A DNA stretch of 64,000 nt from Candidatus Symbiopectobacterium sp. NZEC151 (GCF_025962655.1 NZ_JAGFPE010000007.1:211221-275220), one strand, 5' to 3'. Positions 37,192 through 47,708 are shown, counted from the stretch's first letter. Notes: generated by a model not told the origin, from the sequence alone. Numbers and translations: made by a program.

Positions 37192-38724
37192 ATGAGCAAA
37201 ACACCAATACCGGCAGCAACCGGCGACCGCTACAAGGTACTGGCGGCGATCTGCGTCTGTGCCACTATCATCCCGCTGGTATTCACGGGTCCGGCAATTT
37301 CAATTCCCGCGGTTGGCCGCGACTTGGGCGGGGATCAATCTAGCTTGAGTTGGATCGTGAATGCCTACGCCATCGCATTTGGCAGTTGCGTGATGGCAGC
37401 GGGTGCCATCGGCGACCAAATCGGCCGCAAACGTTGCTTCATGGCAGGGATTTGGATATTCATCACGATGTCACTGTTGATCGGCTTGACCCCAAATCTG
37501 CTACTGCTCAATCTGATGCGCGCCGCCGAAGGCGTTGGCGGGGCCTTGGTACTCACCTCAGCCACCTCGCTACTGGCGCAGGAGTTTGAGGGAAAAGAAC
37601 GCACACGGGCTTTCAGCTTCCTCGGGACAGCGTTCGGTGTTGGTCTTGCATTCGGACCAATGGCCTCAGGGTTTATGATAGAACGGTTGGGTTGGCGCTC
37701 ACTCTATTTTGCCATCGCACTGATCGCAGCCTTGGTTCTGATGCTGGGGACGCGGCGGATCAGGGAGTCTCGTGACCCAGAGGCAAAAGGCATTGATTGG
37801 CCAGGCACGGTGCTGTTCACTGCGGCATTGGTGTCGCTGACGTTCAGCATCGCCCGCGGGCCGCAAGACGGCTGGGCGAGCCTGCGCGTACTGTCGCTAT
37901 TGGGCAGCACCCTTTTCCTGCTAGGCGCGTTTGTTGTCGTGGAGCGTCGGCGTCAACATCCCATGCTGGACCTCTTCTTATTCCGCTACCCGCGCTTCAT
38001 CGGCGTCCAGTTGTTGCCCGTGGCGACCGGTTTCAGTTTCATCGCGCTGATCGTCTACGTGCCTATTTGGTTCATTACCGTCCAAGGGCGCGATGCATTT
38101 ACGGCAGGCCTGGCTATCGTGCCGCTGACAGCGCCGATGCTGGTAGTACCGCTGCTGGCAGGGCGGGCGGCCCAGTACGTATCACCCGGTTTGCTGTCGG
38201 GCATTGGTTTTCTCATCTCCGCGCTCGGTACCTGGCTGTTGACTCGCTTGTCTCCGGACGGGGGCTTATGGTCAATGGCGCTCCCCATGCTGCTGGTTGG
38301 CATCGGCAACGGGCTGCCCTGGGGCTTGATGGATGCCTTGTCGGTCAGTGTCGTTCCCAAAGCACGCGCAGGGATGGCTGCCGGTATCTTTACCACCATG
38401 CGCGTAGCCGGAGAAGCCATCGCCATTACCGCCATCGGAGCCATGTTGGTGAGTTTGACGGCAGCGAATCTGCACGCAGTGGCCGAGGTTGAGTCACTGA
38501 TATTACCGAAAAACGCCACCGCGATGGCAAATCAAATGGGGGCTAGCGCCGGACACGGTAGTTTTTCCACTACGGATAGCATTAGGGACGGAATCATTAT
38601 CGAGCTGGCAAATAATGCCTACACGTCAGCTTTTCACAGCATCTTTGTGGTATTAGCGGTGCTCTCGGCACTCACGGCTGTGGTATGCCTCGCGACGTTA
38701 CGTGAGCCAGAGGTGACGTATTGA
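37192..38724 (+). CDS. MFS drug exporter, DHA2 family (14 TM)
   Basis: 510-residue proton antiporter with about 14 membrane segments. Family motifs are VNAYAIAFGSCVMAAGAIGDQIGRKRCF (motif A region), AEGVGGALVLTSATSLLAQEF, and FGVGLAFGPMASGF (motif C, the antiporter motif). It is related to EmrB/QacA-like multidrug pumps; the substrate is unknown. GGAGCAGGA precedes ATG 37192. The adjacent LysR gene is the probable regulator, suggesting induction by the exported compound. Confidence 0.87.
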   Translation: MSKTPIPAATGDRYKVLAAICVCATIIPLVFTGPAISIPAVGRDLGGDQSSLSWIVNAYAIAFGSCVMAAGAIGDQIGRKRCFMAGIWIFITMSLLIGLTPNLLLLNLMRAAEGVGGALVLTSATSLLAQEFEGKERTRAFSFLGTAFGVGLAFGPMASGFMIERLGWRSLYFAIALIAALVLMLGTRRIRESRDPEAKGIDWPGTVLFTAALVSLTFSIARGPQDGWASLRVLSLLGSTLFLLGAFVVVERRRQHPMLDLFLFRYPRFIGVQLLPVATGFSFIALIVYVPIWFITVQGRDAFTAGLAIVPLTAPMLVVPLLAGRAAQYVSPGLLSGIGFLISALGTWLLTRLSPDGGLWSMALPMLLVGIGNGLPWGLMDALSVSVVPKARAGMAAGIFTTMRVAGEAIAITAIGAMLVSLTAANLHAVAEVESLILPKNATAMANQMGASAGHGSFSTTDSIRDGIIIELANNAYTSAFHSIFVVLAVLSALTAVVCLATLREPEVTY

Positions 38725-38788
38725 GCTTCAATAAGCACATCATCAGGGTCAACACAGGCGAAGGCAGGAAGGGAATCAACGCGACAGG

Positions 38789-38818
38789 AAAAAAGGCAGG
38801 GCGCCTGTAAGCGCCCTG
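38789..38818 (-). terminator. Terminator of typA
   Basis: CAGGGCGC-TTACAG-GCGCCCTG on the minus strand followed by CCTTTTTTCC, 26 bases after the typA stop. Confidence 0.88.
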
Positions 38819-38843
38819 GAACGGTTTGGTAAAGAGCGGCGAA

Positions 38844-40667
38844 TTAGCCCTCTTTCGGCCCGCGGTTGGCGCGACGGCGATCGTTTTCGGTCAGGTGACG
38901 TTTACGCAGACGGATAGACTGCGGAGTCACTTCAACCAATTCATCGTCATCGATAAATTCCAACGCTTGCTCCAGCGACATTTTCACCGCTGGCACCAGC
39001 ACGGTGGCTTCATCAGTACCGGAAGCACGCATGTTGGTCAGTTTCTTACCGGTCAGGCAGTTGACCGTCAGGTCATTGGAGCGAGTGTGAATACCGATAA
39101 CCTGGCCTTCATACACTTCTGCACCGTGACCCAGGAACAACTTACCGCGCTCCTGCAAGCTGAACAGCGCATAGGCTACCGCTTTACCCTGACCGTTAGA
39201 GATCAGCACGCCGTTCTGACGCTGGCCGATATCGCCCGGACGCACATCGTCGTAGTGGCTAAAGGTGGAGTACAGCAGACCGGTACCGGACGTCATGGTC
39301 AAGAAATCCGTACGGAAGCCAATCAAGCCACGGCTCGGGATAATATAATCCAGACGCACACGGCCTTTACCGTCCGGGTTCATATCGCGCAGTTCACCTT
39401 TACGCAGACCCAGCGCTTCCATCACGGAACCCTGATGCTGATCTTCGATATCCAGCGTCACCGTTTCGAACGGTTCCTGACGACGGCCGTCGATGTCACG
39501 GAAGATAACTTTCGGACGAGACACAGCCAGTTCAAAACCTTCACGACGCATGTTTTCGATCAGCACAGACAGGTGCAGTTCGCCACGGCCAGACACACGG
39601 AAGGTATCCGGGTCTTCGGTTTCTTCTACACGCAGCGCAACGTTGTGTACCAGCTCTTTCTTCAGACGATCCAGAATCTGACGAGAGGTCACGAACTTGC
39701 CTTCCTTTCCGCAGAACGGCGAGGTGTTTACCCCGAAAGACATGGTTACGGTCGGCTCATCCACGGACAACGGCGGCAGAGCTTCGACGCTAGCGGTATC
39801 ACAGATGGTGTCAGAGATGTTCAGTTCACCCAGACCAGTGATAGCGATGATATCGCCCGCTTCCGCCACTTCAGATTCGATACGTTGCAAACCCAAATGG
39901 CCCAACACCTGACCCACTTTACCGTTACGGCGTTTACCTTCCGCATCGATAATCGTCACTTGCTGGTTCGGTTTGATACGACCGCGTTTGATACGGCCGA
40001 TACCGATAACACCCACATAGCTGTTGTAGTCCAGCTGGGAGATTTGCATTTGCAGCGGACCGTCCAGATCGACGCTCGGCGCTTCAACGTGTTTGACGAT
40101 CGCTTCGAACAGCGGCGTCATGTCTTCCGCCATGTCTTCGTGATCCAAACCGGAGGTACCCATCAACGCAGACGCGTAAACGATAGGGAAGTCCAGTTGT
40201 TCATCAGTTGCACCCAGGTTGACGAACAGATCGAACACCTGATCGACGACCCAGTCAGGGCGCGCGCCCGGACGGTCAACTTTGTTGATGACCACAATCG
40301 GTTTCAGGCCATAGGCAAAAGCTTTTTGGGTAACGAAACGGGTCTGGGGCATCGGGCCGTCCATTGCGTCTACCAGCAGCAGCACTGAATCGACCATGGA
40401 CATTACACGCTCCACTTCACCACCGAAATCGGCGTGTCCTGGGGTGTCAACGATATTGATACGGTAATCTCTCCAGTTAATGGCAGTGTTCTTCGCCAGA
40501 ATGGTGATACCGCGTTCTTTTTCCAGATCGTTGGAATCCATAACGCGCTCGGTGGCGTCATTTCGTTCACCCAATGTTCCAGATTGTTGTAGCAGCTTGT
40601 CAACCAGGGTTGTTTTCCCATGGTCAACGTGCGCAATAATAGCAATGTTACGCAAATTCTCGATCAC
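38844..40667 (-). CDS. typA: Ribosome-associated GTPase TypA/BipA
   Basis: 607-residue translational GTPase, full length. The G domain has G1 [16 protein letters not shown]3 [15 protein letters not shown] and G4 [12 protein letters not shown]; domains II, III and V and the BipA-specific C-terminal domain follow. It assists 50S assembly at low temperature and affects stress and virulence traits. It is divergent from glnA across a 371-base region. A TACAAT -10-like box on the minus strand lies at 40701-40706. Confidence 0.97.
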   Translation of the reverse strand: MIENLRNIAIIAHVDHGKTTLVDKLLQQSGTLGERNDATERVMDSNDLEKERGITILAKNTAINWRDYRINIVDTPGHADFGGEVERVMSMVDSVLLLVDAMDGPMPQTRFVTQKAFAYGLKPIVVINKVDRPGARPDWVVDQVFDLFVNLGATDEQLDFPIVYASALMGTSGLDHEDMAEDMTPLFEAIVKHVEAPSVDLDGPLQMQISQLDYNSYVGVIGIGRIKRGRIKPNQQVTIIDAEGKRRNGKVGQVLGHLGLQRIESEVAEAGDIIAITGLGELNISDTICDTASVEALPPLSVDEPTVTMSFGVNTSPFCGKEGKFVTSRQILDRLKKELVHNVALRVEETEDPDTFRVSGRGELHLSVLIENMRREGFELAVSRPKVIFRDIDGRRQEPFETVTLDIEDQHQGSVMEALGLRKGELRDMNPDGKGRVRLDYIIPSRGLIGFRTDFLTMTSGTGLLYSTFSHYDDVRPGDIGQRQNGVLISNGQGKAVAYALFSLQERGKLFLGHGAEVYEGQVIGIHTRSNDLTVNCLTGKKLTNMRASGTDEATVLVPAVKMSLEQALEFIDDDELVEVTPQSIRLRKRHLTENDRRRANRGPKEG

Positions 40668-40831
40668 AGCTTTGCCTCAGGCATTTAGAAATAGCGCGCT
40701 ATTGTACACGGATTAAGCGAGGGACCAAACAAGATCACACTCCTAAGCGATAAACAACCCAGGGGTGCTTGCTTTGTGATCCCTTTCACGGTGCAACGGC
40801 GCAGAGAAAGTAAACAAACGCACACAAACAG

Positions 40832-40867
40832 TGCACTATTTTGGTGATTATGAACCATAATAGTGCA
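40832..40867 (+). promoter_or_regulatory. Two NtrC enhancer sites upstream of glnA
   Basis: TGCACTATTTTGGTGAT (40832-40848) and, on the minus strand, TGCACTATTATGGTTCA (40851-40867) match the NtrC consensus TGCACTATTTTGGTGCA closely. Their centres are about 126 and 107 bases before the predicted sigma-54 start, close to the spacing in E. coli. A further partial site (ATGGTGCAGGCAC) follows near 40879-40891. Confidence 0.85.
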
Positions 40868-40940
40868 ACGAACGCTAATGGTGCAGGCACTGCCTTCAAC
40901 GAAAGCCTGAAAACAACGCCTCCCAACCACATGCGTAGAG

Positions 40941-40957
40941 TTGGCATGATTTTAGCT
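40941..40957 (+). promoter_or_regulatory. Sigma-54 promoter of glnA (glnAp2)
   Basis: TTGGCATGATTTTAGCT carries the invariant GG and GC with the required 12-base start-to-start spacing of the -24/-12 class. It lies about 80 bases before the glnA ATG, downstream of the NtrC sites. Confidence 0.85.
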
Positions 40958-41038
40958 TAAACCCTATTACGGTAACAAACATCATTCCATAACGATATTC
41001 GTTCCACGACGATAAATGACAAATCGGGAGATCCAAGT

Positions 41039-42448
41039 ATGTCCGCAGAACATGTTTTGACGATGCTGAACGAACACGACGTTAAATTCGTCGACTTACG
41101 CTTTACCGACACCAAGGGTAAAGAGCAGCACGTCACCATTCCAGCTCACCAGGTTAGCGCTGACTTCTTCGAAGAAGGCAAAATGTTCGACGGCTCCTCT
41201 ATTGGTGGCTGGAAAGGTATCAACGAATCCGACATGGTACTGATGCCTGACGCGAGCACCGCAGTACTGGACCCGTTCTATGAAGACACGACGCTGATCA
41301 TTCGTTGTGACATTCTGGAACCGAACACCATGCAAGGTTACGATCGCGACCCGCGCTCCATCGCAAAACGCGCTGAAGAGTACCTGCGTTCCACCGGTAT
41401 CGCGGATACCGTTCTGTTTGGGCCAGAACCTGAATTCTTCCTGTTTGACGACATCCGTTTCGGCAGCAGCATCTCCGGCTCTCACGTTGCTATCGATGAT
41501 ATCGAAGGCGCATGGAACTCCGGCACCAAATACGAAGGCGGCAACAAAGGCCACCGTCCGGCAGTGAAAGGCGGTTACTTCCCGGTTCCGCCGGTTGACT
41601 CCGCTCAGGATATCCGCTCCCAGATGTGTCAGGTAATGGAGCAAATGGGCCTGGTGGTTGAAGCTCACCACCACGAAGTGGCGACTGCTGGTCAGAACGA
41701 AGTGGCAACCCGCTTCAACACCATGACCAAAAAAGCGGACGAAATTCAGATCTACAAATACGTTGTTCACAACGTAGCGCACGCTTACGGCAAAACCGCC
41801 ACCTTTATGCCGAAACCGATGTTCGGTGACAACGGCTCTGGCATGCACTGCCACATGTCCCTGTCCAAAGGCGGCACCAACAAATTCTCCGGCGACAAAT
41901 ACGCTGGCCTGTCTGAAGAAGCACTGTTCTACATCGGCGGTGTCATCAAACATGCTAAAGCGATCAACGCCCTGTCCAACCCGACCACCAACTCTTACAA
42001 GCGTCTGGTCCCGGGTTATGAAGCTCCGGTAATGCTGGCGTACTCCGCACGTAACCGTTCTGCTTCTATCCGTATCCCGTTCGTCTCCAGCCCGAAAGCA
42101 GCACGTATCGAAGTGCGCTTCCCGGACCCGGCGGCTAACCCGTACCTGTGCTTTGCCGCACTGCTGATGGCCGGTCTGGATGGTATCAAGAACAAGATCC
42201 ACCCTGGCGATGCCATGGACAAAAACCTGTACGATCTGCCGCCGGAAGAAGCGAATGAAATCCCACAGGTTGCAGGCTCTCTGGAAGAAGCACTGAACGC
42301 GCTGGACGCTGACCGTGCATTCCTGACGGCAGGCGGCGTGTTCACTGACGACGCTATCGATGCTTACATCGGTCTGCGCCGTGAAGAGAACGATCGCGTT
42401 CGCATGACGCCGCACCCGGTTGAGTTCGAACTGTACTACAGCGTTTAA
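41039..42448 (+). CDS. glnA: Glutamine synthetase, type I
   Basis: 469 residues, the exact E. coli length. It makes glutamine from glutamate, ammonia and ATP as a dodecamer. The beta-grasp [16 protein letters not shown], catalytic motifs [10 protein letters not shown] and [10 protein letters not shown], and the adenylylation-site region [11 protein letters not shown] (Tyr) are all present, so control by GlnE is expected. It is expressed from the NtrC-activated sigma-54 promoter and followed by a terminator that separates it partly from glnLG. Confidence 0.98.
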   Translation: MSAEHVLTMLNEHDVKFVDLRFTDTKGKEQHVTIPAHQVSADFFEEGKMFDGSSIGGWKGINESDMVLMPDASTAVLDPFYEDTTLIIRCDILEPNTMQGYDRDPRSIAKRAEEYLRSTGIADTVLFGPEPEFFLFDDIRFGSSISGSHVAIDDIEGAWNSGTKYEGGNKGHRPAVKGGYFPVPPVDSAQDIRSQMCQVMEQMGLVVEAHHHEVATAGQNEVATRFNTMTKKADEIQIYKYVVHNVAHAYGKTATFMPKPMFGDNGSGMHCHMSLSKGGTNKFSGDKYAGLSEEALFYIGGVIKHAKAINALSNPTTNSYKRLVPGYEAPVMLAYSARNRSASIRIPFVSSPKAARIEVRFPDPAANPYLCFAALLMAGLDGIKNKIHPGDAMDKNLYDLPPEEANEIPQVAGSLEEALNALDADRAFLTAGGVFTDDAIDAYIGLRREENDRVRMTPHPVEFELYYSV

Positions 42449-42587
42449 TCAACGACTGCGTACCTATGATTTACCTCGGCGTGGTGGGCGTGCTGAACCC
42501 TGCCATGACCGAGCATCAACAGAATTATAAGAAGTTTGTTTTTGTTGCCGTGGAAACTTTTCAGCCCATCTTCGGATGGGCTTTTTT
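42449..42587 (+). ncRNA. glnZ: Candidate GlnZ small RNA from the glnA 3' UTR
   Basis: In enterobacteria the glnA 3' UTR is processed into GlnZ, an Hfq-binding sRNA acting on sucA and aceE under nitrogen limitation. Here the 3' UTR is about 139 bases long, has no gene, and ends in a Rho-independent terminator with a T-run suited to Hfq binding. The exact 5' end and seed cannot be read directly; presence is inferred from position. Confidence 0.4.
42563..42587 (+). terminator. Terminator between glnA and glnL
   Basis: AGCCCATC-TTCG-GATGGGCT followed by TTTTT. A UUCG tetraloop hairpin 114 bases after glnA; it would partly insulate glnLG from the strong glnA promoter. Confidence 0.9.
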
Positions 42588-42657
42588 CACCATCGGCCTT
42601 ATTTCTTTATCATCAATATTGGCCGTTGCGACGTAACATCCATCATCTACACTACAA

Positions 42658-42674
42658 TGCACCGCGAGGGTGCA
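42658..42674 (+). promoter_or_regulatory. NtrC operator of glnL
   Basis: TGCACCGCGAGGGTGCA is a perfect 17-bp dyad of NtrC type (TGCACC/GGTGCA), 12 bases before the glnL ATG. In E. coli NtrC bound at glnLp represses glnLG. Confidence 0.85.
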
Positions 42675-42686
42675 GGAGTCTGCGTT

Positions 42687-43736
42687 ATGGCAACAGGCAC
42701 GCTGCCCGATGCTGGGCAGATCCTCAATTCTTTGATCAATAGTATTTTATTGCTGGATAACGACCTGGCAATCCACTATTCCAATCCGGCTGCCCAGCAG
42801 TTGCTGGCGCAAAGTTCACGTAAATTGGCGGGAACACCGTTGCCGGATCTGCTCAGCTATTTTTCGCTAAATATTGAGCTGATGCGCGAAAGCCTCAACG
42901 CGGGTCAAGGATTTACGGATAACGAAGTGACTATCGTTGTCGATGGCAGAGCACACATCATGTCGCTCACCGCACAACGCATTCAACACAGTTTTATCCT
43001 GTTGGAGATGGCGCCGATGGACAACCAGCGCCGCCTCAGCCAGGAACAATTACAACACTCTCAGCAGCAGGCAGCGCGTGATTTGGTGCGCGGCCTGGCG
43101 CATGAAATCAAGAATCCGCTCGGCGGATTGCGCGGCGCAGCACAGCTGTTGGCCAAAGCGCTGCCCGACCCGGCGCTGACAGAATACACCAAAGTGATCA
43201 TTGAGCAGGCCGATCGCCTGCGCAATCTGGTGGACCGGTTATTAGGGCCGCAGCAGCCGGGTTTACACGTCACGCAAAGCATTCATCAGGTGGTTGAGCG
43301 CGTCTGCAAGTTGGTCTCGTTGGAAAAACCCGACAACGTGACGCTGGTGAAAGATTACGATCCCAGCCTGCCAGAGCTGACCCACGACCCAGACCAGATT
43401 GAGCAAGTGCTGTTGAACATTACCCGCAATGCGCTACAGGCGCTGGGTAAAGAAGGCGGCACCATTACGCTGCGCACGCGCACCGCTTTTCAACTCACGC
43501 TGCACGGCGTGCGTTATCGCCTGGCGGCGCGTATTGATATCGAAGACGATGGCCCAGGCGTACCCGCTCAGCTGCAAGACACGCTGTTTTACCCGATGGT
43601 AAGCGGTCGCGAAGGGGGCACCGGGCTGGGATTATCTATCGCGCGCAGCCTGATCGATCAGCATTCGGGAAAAATTGAATTTAACAGTTGGCCAGGCCAT
43701 ACCGAATTCTCGGTTTACCTGCCCATTCGCCAGTGA
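42687..43736 (+). CDS. glnL: Nitrogen regulation sensor kinase NtrB
   Basis: 349 residues, as in E. coli. The N-terminal PAS domain ([20 protein letters not shown]) is followed by the DHp domain with phospho-acceptor His139 ([20 protein letters not shown]) and the ATPase domain ([36 protein letters not shown]). Cytoplasmic; its kinase/phosphatase balance is set by PII. ATG 42687 has GCAGGAG upstream; the longer frame has no family match. Confidence 0.96.
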   Translation: MATGTLPDAGQILNSLINSILLLDNDLAIHYSNPAAQQLLAQSSRKLAGTPLPDLLSYFSLNIELMRESLNAGQGFTDNEVTIVVDGRAHIMSLTAQRIQHSFILLEMAPMDNQRRLSQEQLQHSQQQAARDLVRGLAHEIKNPLGGLRGAAQLLAKALPDPALTEYTKVIIEQADRLRNLVDRLLGPQQPGLHVTQSIHQVVERVCKLVSLEKPDNVTLVKDYDPSLPELTHDPDQIEQVLLNITRNALQALGKEGGTITLRTRTAFQLTLHGVRYRLAARIDIEDDGPGVPAQLQDTLFYPMVSGREGGTGLGLSIARSLIDQHSGKIEFNSWPGHTEFSVYLPIRQ

Positions 43737-43744
43737 GGTTCACG

Positions 43745-45157
43745 ATGCAACGAGGGATAGTCTGGATTGTCGATGACGATAGCTCCATCCGTTGGGTGCT
43801 GGAGCGCGCGCTCACTGGGGCGGGGTTAACCTGTGCCACCTTTGATAACGGAAATCAGGCGCTGCACGCGCTGGCAACCCAAACGCCGGATGTGCTGCTG
43901 TCCGATATCCGCATGCCGGGTATGGACGGTCTGGCGCTGCTGCAACAGATCAAACAGCGTCATCCGATGCTGCCGGTGATTATTATGACCGCGCACTCCG
44001 ATCTGGATGCGGCGGTAAGCGCTTACCAACAGGGCGCATTTGATTATCTGCCCAAGCCGTTCGATATCGACGAGGCCGTCGCCTTGGTTGAACGTGCGAT
44101 CAGCCACTATCTTGAACAGCAGCAGCCGGTCCGCGCGCAACCGCTCAATGGCCCCACCACCGATATCATTGGTGAAGCGCCTGCCATGCAGGATGTGTTC
44201 CGCATTATTGGCAGACTCTCCCGCTCATCCATTAGCGTGCTGATCAACGGGGAATCAGGAACCGGTAAAGAACTGGTGGCACATGCGCTGCATCGCCACA
44301 GTCCGCGCGCCAAAGCACCGTTTATCGCCTTGAATATGGCGGCCATCCCCAAGGATCTGATCGAATCAGAGCTGTTTGGTCACGAAAAAGGGGCGTTTAC
44401 CGGCGCGAATCAGATTCGCCAGGGACGCTTTGAGCAGGCTGATGGCGGCACCCTGTTTCTGGATGAAATCGGCGATATGCCGCTGGATGTGCAAACGCGG
44501 CTGTTGCGCGTATTGGCTGACGGGCAGTTCTACCGCGTCGGTGGCTATGCGGCAGTGAAGGTAGATGTGCGTATCATCGCTGCTACCCACCAGAACCTGG
44601 AACTGCGCGTTCAGGAAGGTAAATTTCGCGAAGACCTGTTTCACCGCCTCAATGTGATTCGCGTCCATCTGCCTCCACTGCGTGAACGTCGCGAAGATAT
44701 TCCGCGGCTGGCACGCTACTTCTTGCAGGCAACGGCCAAAGAGCTGGGCGTGGAGCCGAAAAATCTGCATCCTGAAACGGAAACCGCACTGACGCGCCTG
44801 CCCTGGCCGGGTAACGTGCGTCAGTTGGAGAACACCTGCCGCTGGCTGACCGTCATGGCCGCCGGGCAAGAGGTGCTGATTCAGGATCTGCCGCCAGAGC
44901 TGTTTGAAACCACGGCCCCCGATGCCACGGTGCACATGCTGCCGGACAGTTGGGCAACCCTGCTGGCGCAATGGGCCGATCGGGCACTGCGTTCCGGTCA
45001 TCAAAACCTGCTCTCCGAAGCGCAGCCAGAGATGGAAAGAACGCTGCTCACCACCGCGTTACGCCATACGCAAGGTCATAAGCAAGAGGCCGCTCGCCTG
45101 TTGGGATGGGGACGTAACACCCTGACGCGCAAGCTCAAAGAGCTGGGAATGGAATAA
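43745..45157 (+). CDS. glnG: Nitrogen regulator NtrC (sigma-54 activator)
   Basis: 470-residue enhancer-binding protein. The receiver has its phosphorylation site at Asp54 ([13 protein letters not shown]); the AAA+ domain has Walker [12 protein letters not shown], the sigma-54 loop HEKGAFTGA, and Walker [14 protein letters not shown]; the C-terminal Fis-type HTH is [23 protein letters not shown]. It activates glnA and other nitrogen genes. It follows glnL by eight bases. Matching binding sites are visible upstream of glnA and glnL. Confidence 0.97.
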   Translation: MQRGIVWIVDDDSSIRWVLERALTGAGLTCATFDNGNQALHALATQTPDVLLSDIRMPGMDGLALLQQIKQRHPMLPVIIMTAHSDLDAAVSAYQQGAFDYLPKPFDIDEAVALVERAISHYLEQQQPVRAQPLNGPTTDIIGEAPAMQDVFRIIGRLSRSSISVLINGESGTGKELVAHALHRHSPRAKAPFIALNMAAIPKDLIESELFGHEKGAFTGANQIRQGRFEQADGGTLFLDEIGDMPLDVQTRLLRVLADGQFYRVGGYAAVKVDVRIIAATHQNLELRVQEGKFREDLFHRLNVIRVHLPPLRERREDIPRLARYFLQATAKELGVEPKNLHPETETALTRLPWPGNVRQLENTCRWLTVMAAGQEVLIQDLPPELFETTAPDATVHMLPDSWATLLAQWADRALRSGHQNLLSEAQPEMERTLLTTALRHTQGHKQEAARLLGWGRNTLTRKLKELGME

Positions 45158-45175
45158 CCGCAACACGTATTACCG

Positions 45176-45201
45176 ACGGCCATCAGCAGCATGATGGCCG
45201 T
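45176..45201 (+). terminator. Hairpin after glnG
   Basis: ACGGCCATCA-GCAGCA-TGATGGCCGT, a perfect 10-bp stem 18 bases after the glnG stop. It lacks a T-run, so it may be a 3'-end stabiliser or Rho-assisted terminator. Confidence 0.55.
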
Positions 45202-45393
45202 GAACCTTCCCCACGCTAGCCCATCCCGCCAAGGTGGGAATCGCCGACAGATGACGCGCATTTCACCAGAATGGTTTCCCCCAGCTAACACCGATAACAA
45301 TGACAAGCGTGACGCTCACGCTCCGTTTACCGTGCCCTCACCAGTATCGCCAGGAATTACAAGCCAGCGCACAAAATTGTCGATATTTTGCTC

Positions 45394-45421
45394 TTTACAT
45401 AAAACAAGCCGGCAGTATGAT
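45394..45421 (+). promoter_or_regulatory. Candidate yshB promoter
   Basis: TTTACA (45394-45399) and TATGAT (45416-45421) with a 16-base spacer form a plausible sigma-70 promoter 28 bases before the yshB ATG. Confidence 0.5.
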
Positions 45422-45448
45422 CGTGTCGCTGATTCAGGAGAAAGTACC

Positions 45449-45571
45449 ATGCTAGATTCACTTATTTCTGCGGCGACGCACGGCGCAGAGCTTGGCGCAG
45501 CGGCGAGTCACTCACCGCAAACTGCCATTGCTGCGATTCTGTGCGCTGCATTGATCAATTTCTTTATTTAG
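45449..45571 (+). CDS. yshB: Small membrane protein YshB
   Basis: 40-residue protein MLDSLISAATHGAELG..., ending AILCAALINFFI. E. coli YshB (36 residues) lies at the same place, after glnG, and shares the SHxPQTAxAAxLCAAxI core. This version is four residues longer before that core. A single hydrophobic C-terminal helix suggests inner-membrane insertion. CAGGAG is eight bases before the ATG. Function is poorly known; it has been linked to intracellular fitness in Salmonella. Confidence 0.85.
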   Translation: MLDSLISAATHGAELGAAASHSPQTAIAAILCAALINFFI

Positions 45572-45670
45572 GCCTGACCGACACGCCATCGGGCTGATGT
45601 CCTATATCACAATAACATCCCCCATCATCTCGATGATGACGTTGTTTGAATATAAAAAGTGTTAACCTGA

Positions 45671-45704
45671 AAACGCCCCGCTAACCTCGGGGCGTTTTTT
45701 TTGC
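45671..45704. terminator. Bidirectional terminator between yshB and the phospholipase gene
   Basis: AAAACGCCCCG-CTAACCT-CGGGGCGTTTT with T-runs on both strands (eight T on the plus strand, TTTT after TTTTCAGG on the minus). It serves rightward yshB and the leftward TonB/phospholipase operon, whose stop is seven bases away. Confidence 0.88.
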
Positions 45705-45710
45705 CTTGAC

Positions 45711-46961
45711 TCAATGTGCCCCACCGGGACGTGGGGCTGGATAATCCTTATCCAGTTGAACCGGTTGCGCGTACTCACTGTTCCACAACTGGGCGTACAA
45801 CCCATCAATACGCGCGGCCATCGCCGGACTTTGCATCACAATCTCCAGATTGCGCGAGTTATCAAGATAACCACCGCTCCAGTTGCTGGTGCCGACCCAG
45901 GCTTTTTGCTGATCAATGGTCATGACCTTGCTGTGAATCACGCGGGCAAAGGGGATGAAGCCGCTGTTTGCCTCAGGCAACGTCACGATTTTCACCTCAA
46001 CGTTTGGCAGCACAGCCAAACTTTTAAGATAAGCAATGTTCGGCTTTTTGGTGCTCCAGTTCGCCACCATTAACTCCACCTTCACCCCACGTGCCGCCGC
46101 GCTGCGTAACGCATTATCCATCACCGCATAGTAAGGACGAGTACGGTTCGGGCCGTATGACAGTGGCGCGTAGTCCATCACCTGGATGCGCACGCGGGTT
46201 TTCGCTTGCGCCAGTAAGCGTGGTAATTCCGCTTCAGAATCCAGCACGCCCGGTGGGTTGAACGCTTTGGGGCTGGCAACCAGATAGTTATCCGGGCGCG
46301 AATCATCCTGCTCGGCCGCTTGCATCACGGGTTTGACGGCGATGCCTTGCGCCAGTGCTTCCTGCGCCTGCCAATCCTGCTCAAATACCGCATTGAGCTG
46401 TTTAACCACATTGGGATCGTCGATAAGCAGCCCGGTTTCGTGAATATGCTCAAGCGAACGCCAGTCAAAATTTTGGCTGCCAACGTAGGCGCGTTTGCCA
46501 TCCACCAGCAGGTATTTCGCATGCAGGATCCCGCCGGTCAGCTTACCGTAAGGAATAACCCGCAGTTCCAGATTGGGAATGGCTTTCAACTGCGCCAGGG
46601 TTTCTGGCGTTGAAAGAGCGATGCCCTTCTCTTCCAGCAGAAAGCGAATACGCACACCGCGCTCCCCTGCACTGCGCAGATGCTGCAACACCGAATCCAG
46701 CCGCGAGCCGCGCTGATTGGCAACGTAGAACTCCCCCAACGACAGGCTATGCTGCGCGTCATCAAACAGCGCACGCCAAACGGCATCCGGTGCACGCAGA
46801 TCCGGGGCCTGTAGCGCGGTCTCTACCGGCGCGGTATACACCAACTCATAACCGGGAATGCTAAAATCCGCCAGCGCCGAGGGGGTAAAAAAACACAGCC
46901 CGAGCCCAACGCACGCAGCCCAACGCCGCCCTGCGCGTTTGATAGCCCACGCGCTACGCAT
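45711..46961 (-). CDS. Exported phospholipase D-family protein
   Basis: 416-residue protein with a signal peptide (WAACVGLGLCFFTPSALA-DFSIPGYE) and two HKD half-sites: GGILHAKYLLVDGKRAYVGSQNFDW and RVIHSKVMTIDQQKAWVGTSNWSGG. Both catalytic His/Lys/(Asp) sets are intact, so phosphodiesterase or transphosphatidylase activity in the periplasm is expected. Its start overlaps the upstream exbB-like stop by eight bases, showing translational coupling. It is thus part of the dedicated TonB operon, which is unusual for this enzyme family. Substrate unknown: phospholipid head groups or another phosphodiester. Confidence 0.88.
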   Translation of the reverse strand: MRSAWAIKRAGRRWAACVGLGLCFFTPSALADFSIPGYELVYTAPVETALQAPDLRAPDAVWRALFDDAQHSLSLGEFYVANQRGSRLDSVLQHLRSAGERGVRIRFLLEEKGIALSTPETLAQLKAIPNLELRVIPYGKLTGGILHAKYLLVDGKRAYVGSQNFDWRSLEHIHETGLLIDDPNVVKQLNAVFEQDWQAQEALAQGIAVKPVMQAAEQDDSRPDNYLVASPKAFNPPGVLDSEAELPRLLAQAKTRVRIQVMDYAPLSYGPNRTRPYYAVMDNALRSAAARGVKVELMVANWSTKKPNIAYLKSLAVLPNVEVKIVTLPEANSGFIPFARVIHSKVMTIDQQKAWVGTSNWSGGYLDNSRNLEIVMQSPAMAARIDGLYAQLWNSEYAQPVQLDKDYPAPRPGGAH

Positions 46962-47598
46962 AGCGCTTTACCCCATTTTCCTGCACCGCCGCAGGCTTGA
47001 CGGTCTGGCGGGTATGTGGCAATCCGGCCCGCAGCAACAGCACTTTCAGCGCATCATTAATGTGCTCCATGCGGCTTTGCAGGAAGTTGTTTCCCAACAA
47101 GCACACCAGCGCGATAGCAATCCCCAACCCCGTGGCATACAGCGCCGTCCCCATCCCGGCGGAGACCTGGCTTGGATCAGAAATCCCGGCAGCCGAGAGC
47201 GCCTTAAAGGTTTCAATAATCCCCATAATGGTGCCCAGCAGACCCAGCAGCGGCGCTGCCGTCACAATGGTTTCCAGCAACCACAGCCCGCGCGTCATGT
47301 GTGGTTTGCTTTGCAGATATTGGGTATCGATCAGATCGTTGAGCTCATCACGGTCGCGATTTGCCGCCTGCGGCAGCAGCGGTGCAATCAGCGTGGCTGG
47401 CAGACTGCTGCGCTGGCTGAGCTCAGCGGGAAGATCGTGAAGATGGCGAATATCGGCGGTCAGCGCGCGGAGCAAGCGCGTGGTCTGACGGCGCGTATAG
47501 GCAAAGAACAGCCCACGTTCAATGATGATGATCAGTGCCGCCACCAGCGAGGCATACATCGCGTAGAAAATAATATCGTGCAGATCGTTTGCGTTCAT
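46954..47598 (-). CDS. ExbB/TolQ-type proton-channel subunit
   Basis: MotA/TolQ/ExbB protein of 214 residues with three membrane segments: MYASLVAALIIIIERGLFFAY near the N terminus, LLETIVTAAPLLGLLGTIMGII, and GTALYATGLGIAIALVCLLG. The conserved central motif around PLLGLLGTIMGIIETF is intact. With ExbD it would convert proton flow into energy for TonB. It lies apart from exbD, with the receptor and tonB genes in between. The start is MNANDLHD, 14 codons inside the longest frame. Confidence 0.87.
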   Translation of the reverse strand: MNANDLHDIIFYAMYASLVAALIIIIERGLFFAYTRRQTTRLLRALTADIRHLHDLPAELSQRSSLPATLIAPLLPQAANRDRDELNDLIDTQYLQSKPHMTRGLWLLETIVTAAPLLGLLGTIMGIIETFKALSAAGISDPSQVSAGMGTALYATGLGIAIALVCLLGNNFLQSRMEHINDALKVLLLRAGLPHTRQTVKPAAVQENGVKRYA

Positions 47599-47662
47599 AA
47601 CGGGTGTTGTTTTCCTTCGGTGCGTGTCACGCCCTGGCAAGCGCGTGACGGTGATAAGCCAT

Positions 47663-47690
47663 TCCCCTGCGGATAAATTCCGTCAGGGGA
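47663..47690 (-). promoter_or_regulatory. Hairpin between receptor and exbB genes
   Basis: TCCCCTG/CAGGGGA extended inward by TCCG/CGGA with one bulged base, in the 110-base gap. No T-run. It may lower expression of exbB and the phospholipase relative to the receptor or protect the receptor mRNA. Confidence 0.4.
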
Positions 47691-47708
47691 TATCAGGTTT
47701 GCGAGCAA

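Noticed and set aside
38826..40388. 520-codon frame antisense to typA
   Set aside because: Shadow of a conserved GTPase gene; rich in His, Gln and Thr as expected from the complementary strand.
41096..42415. 439-codon frame antisense to glnA
   Set aside because: Shadow produced by the strong codon bias of glnA.
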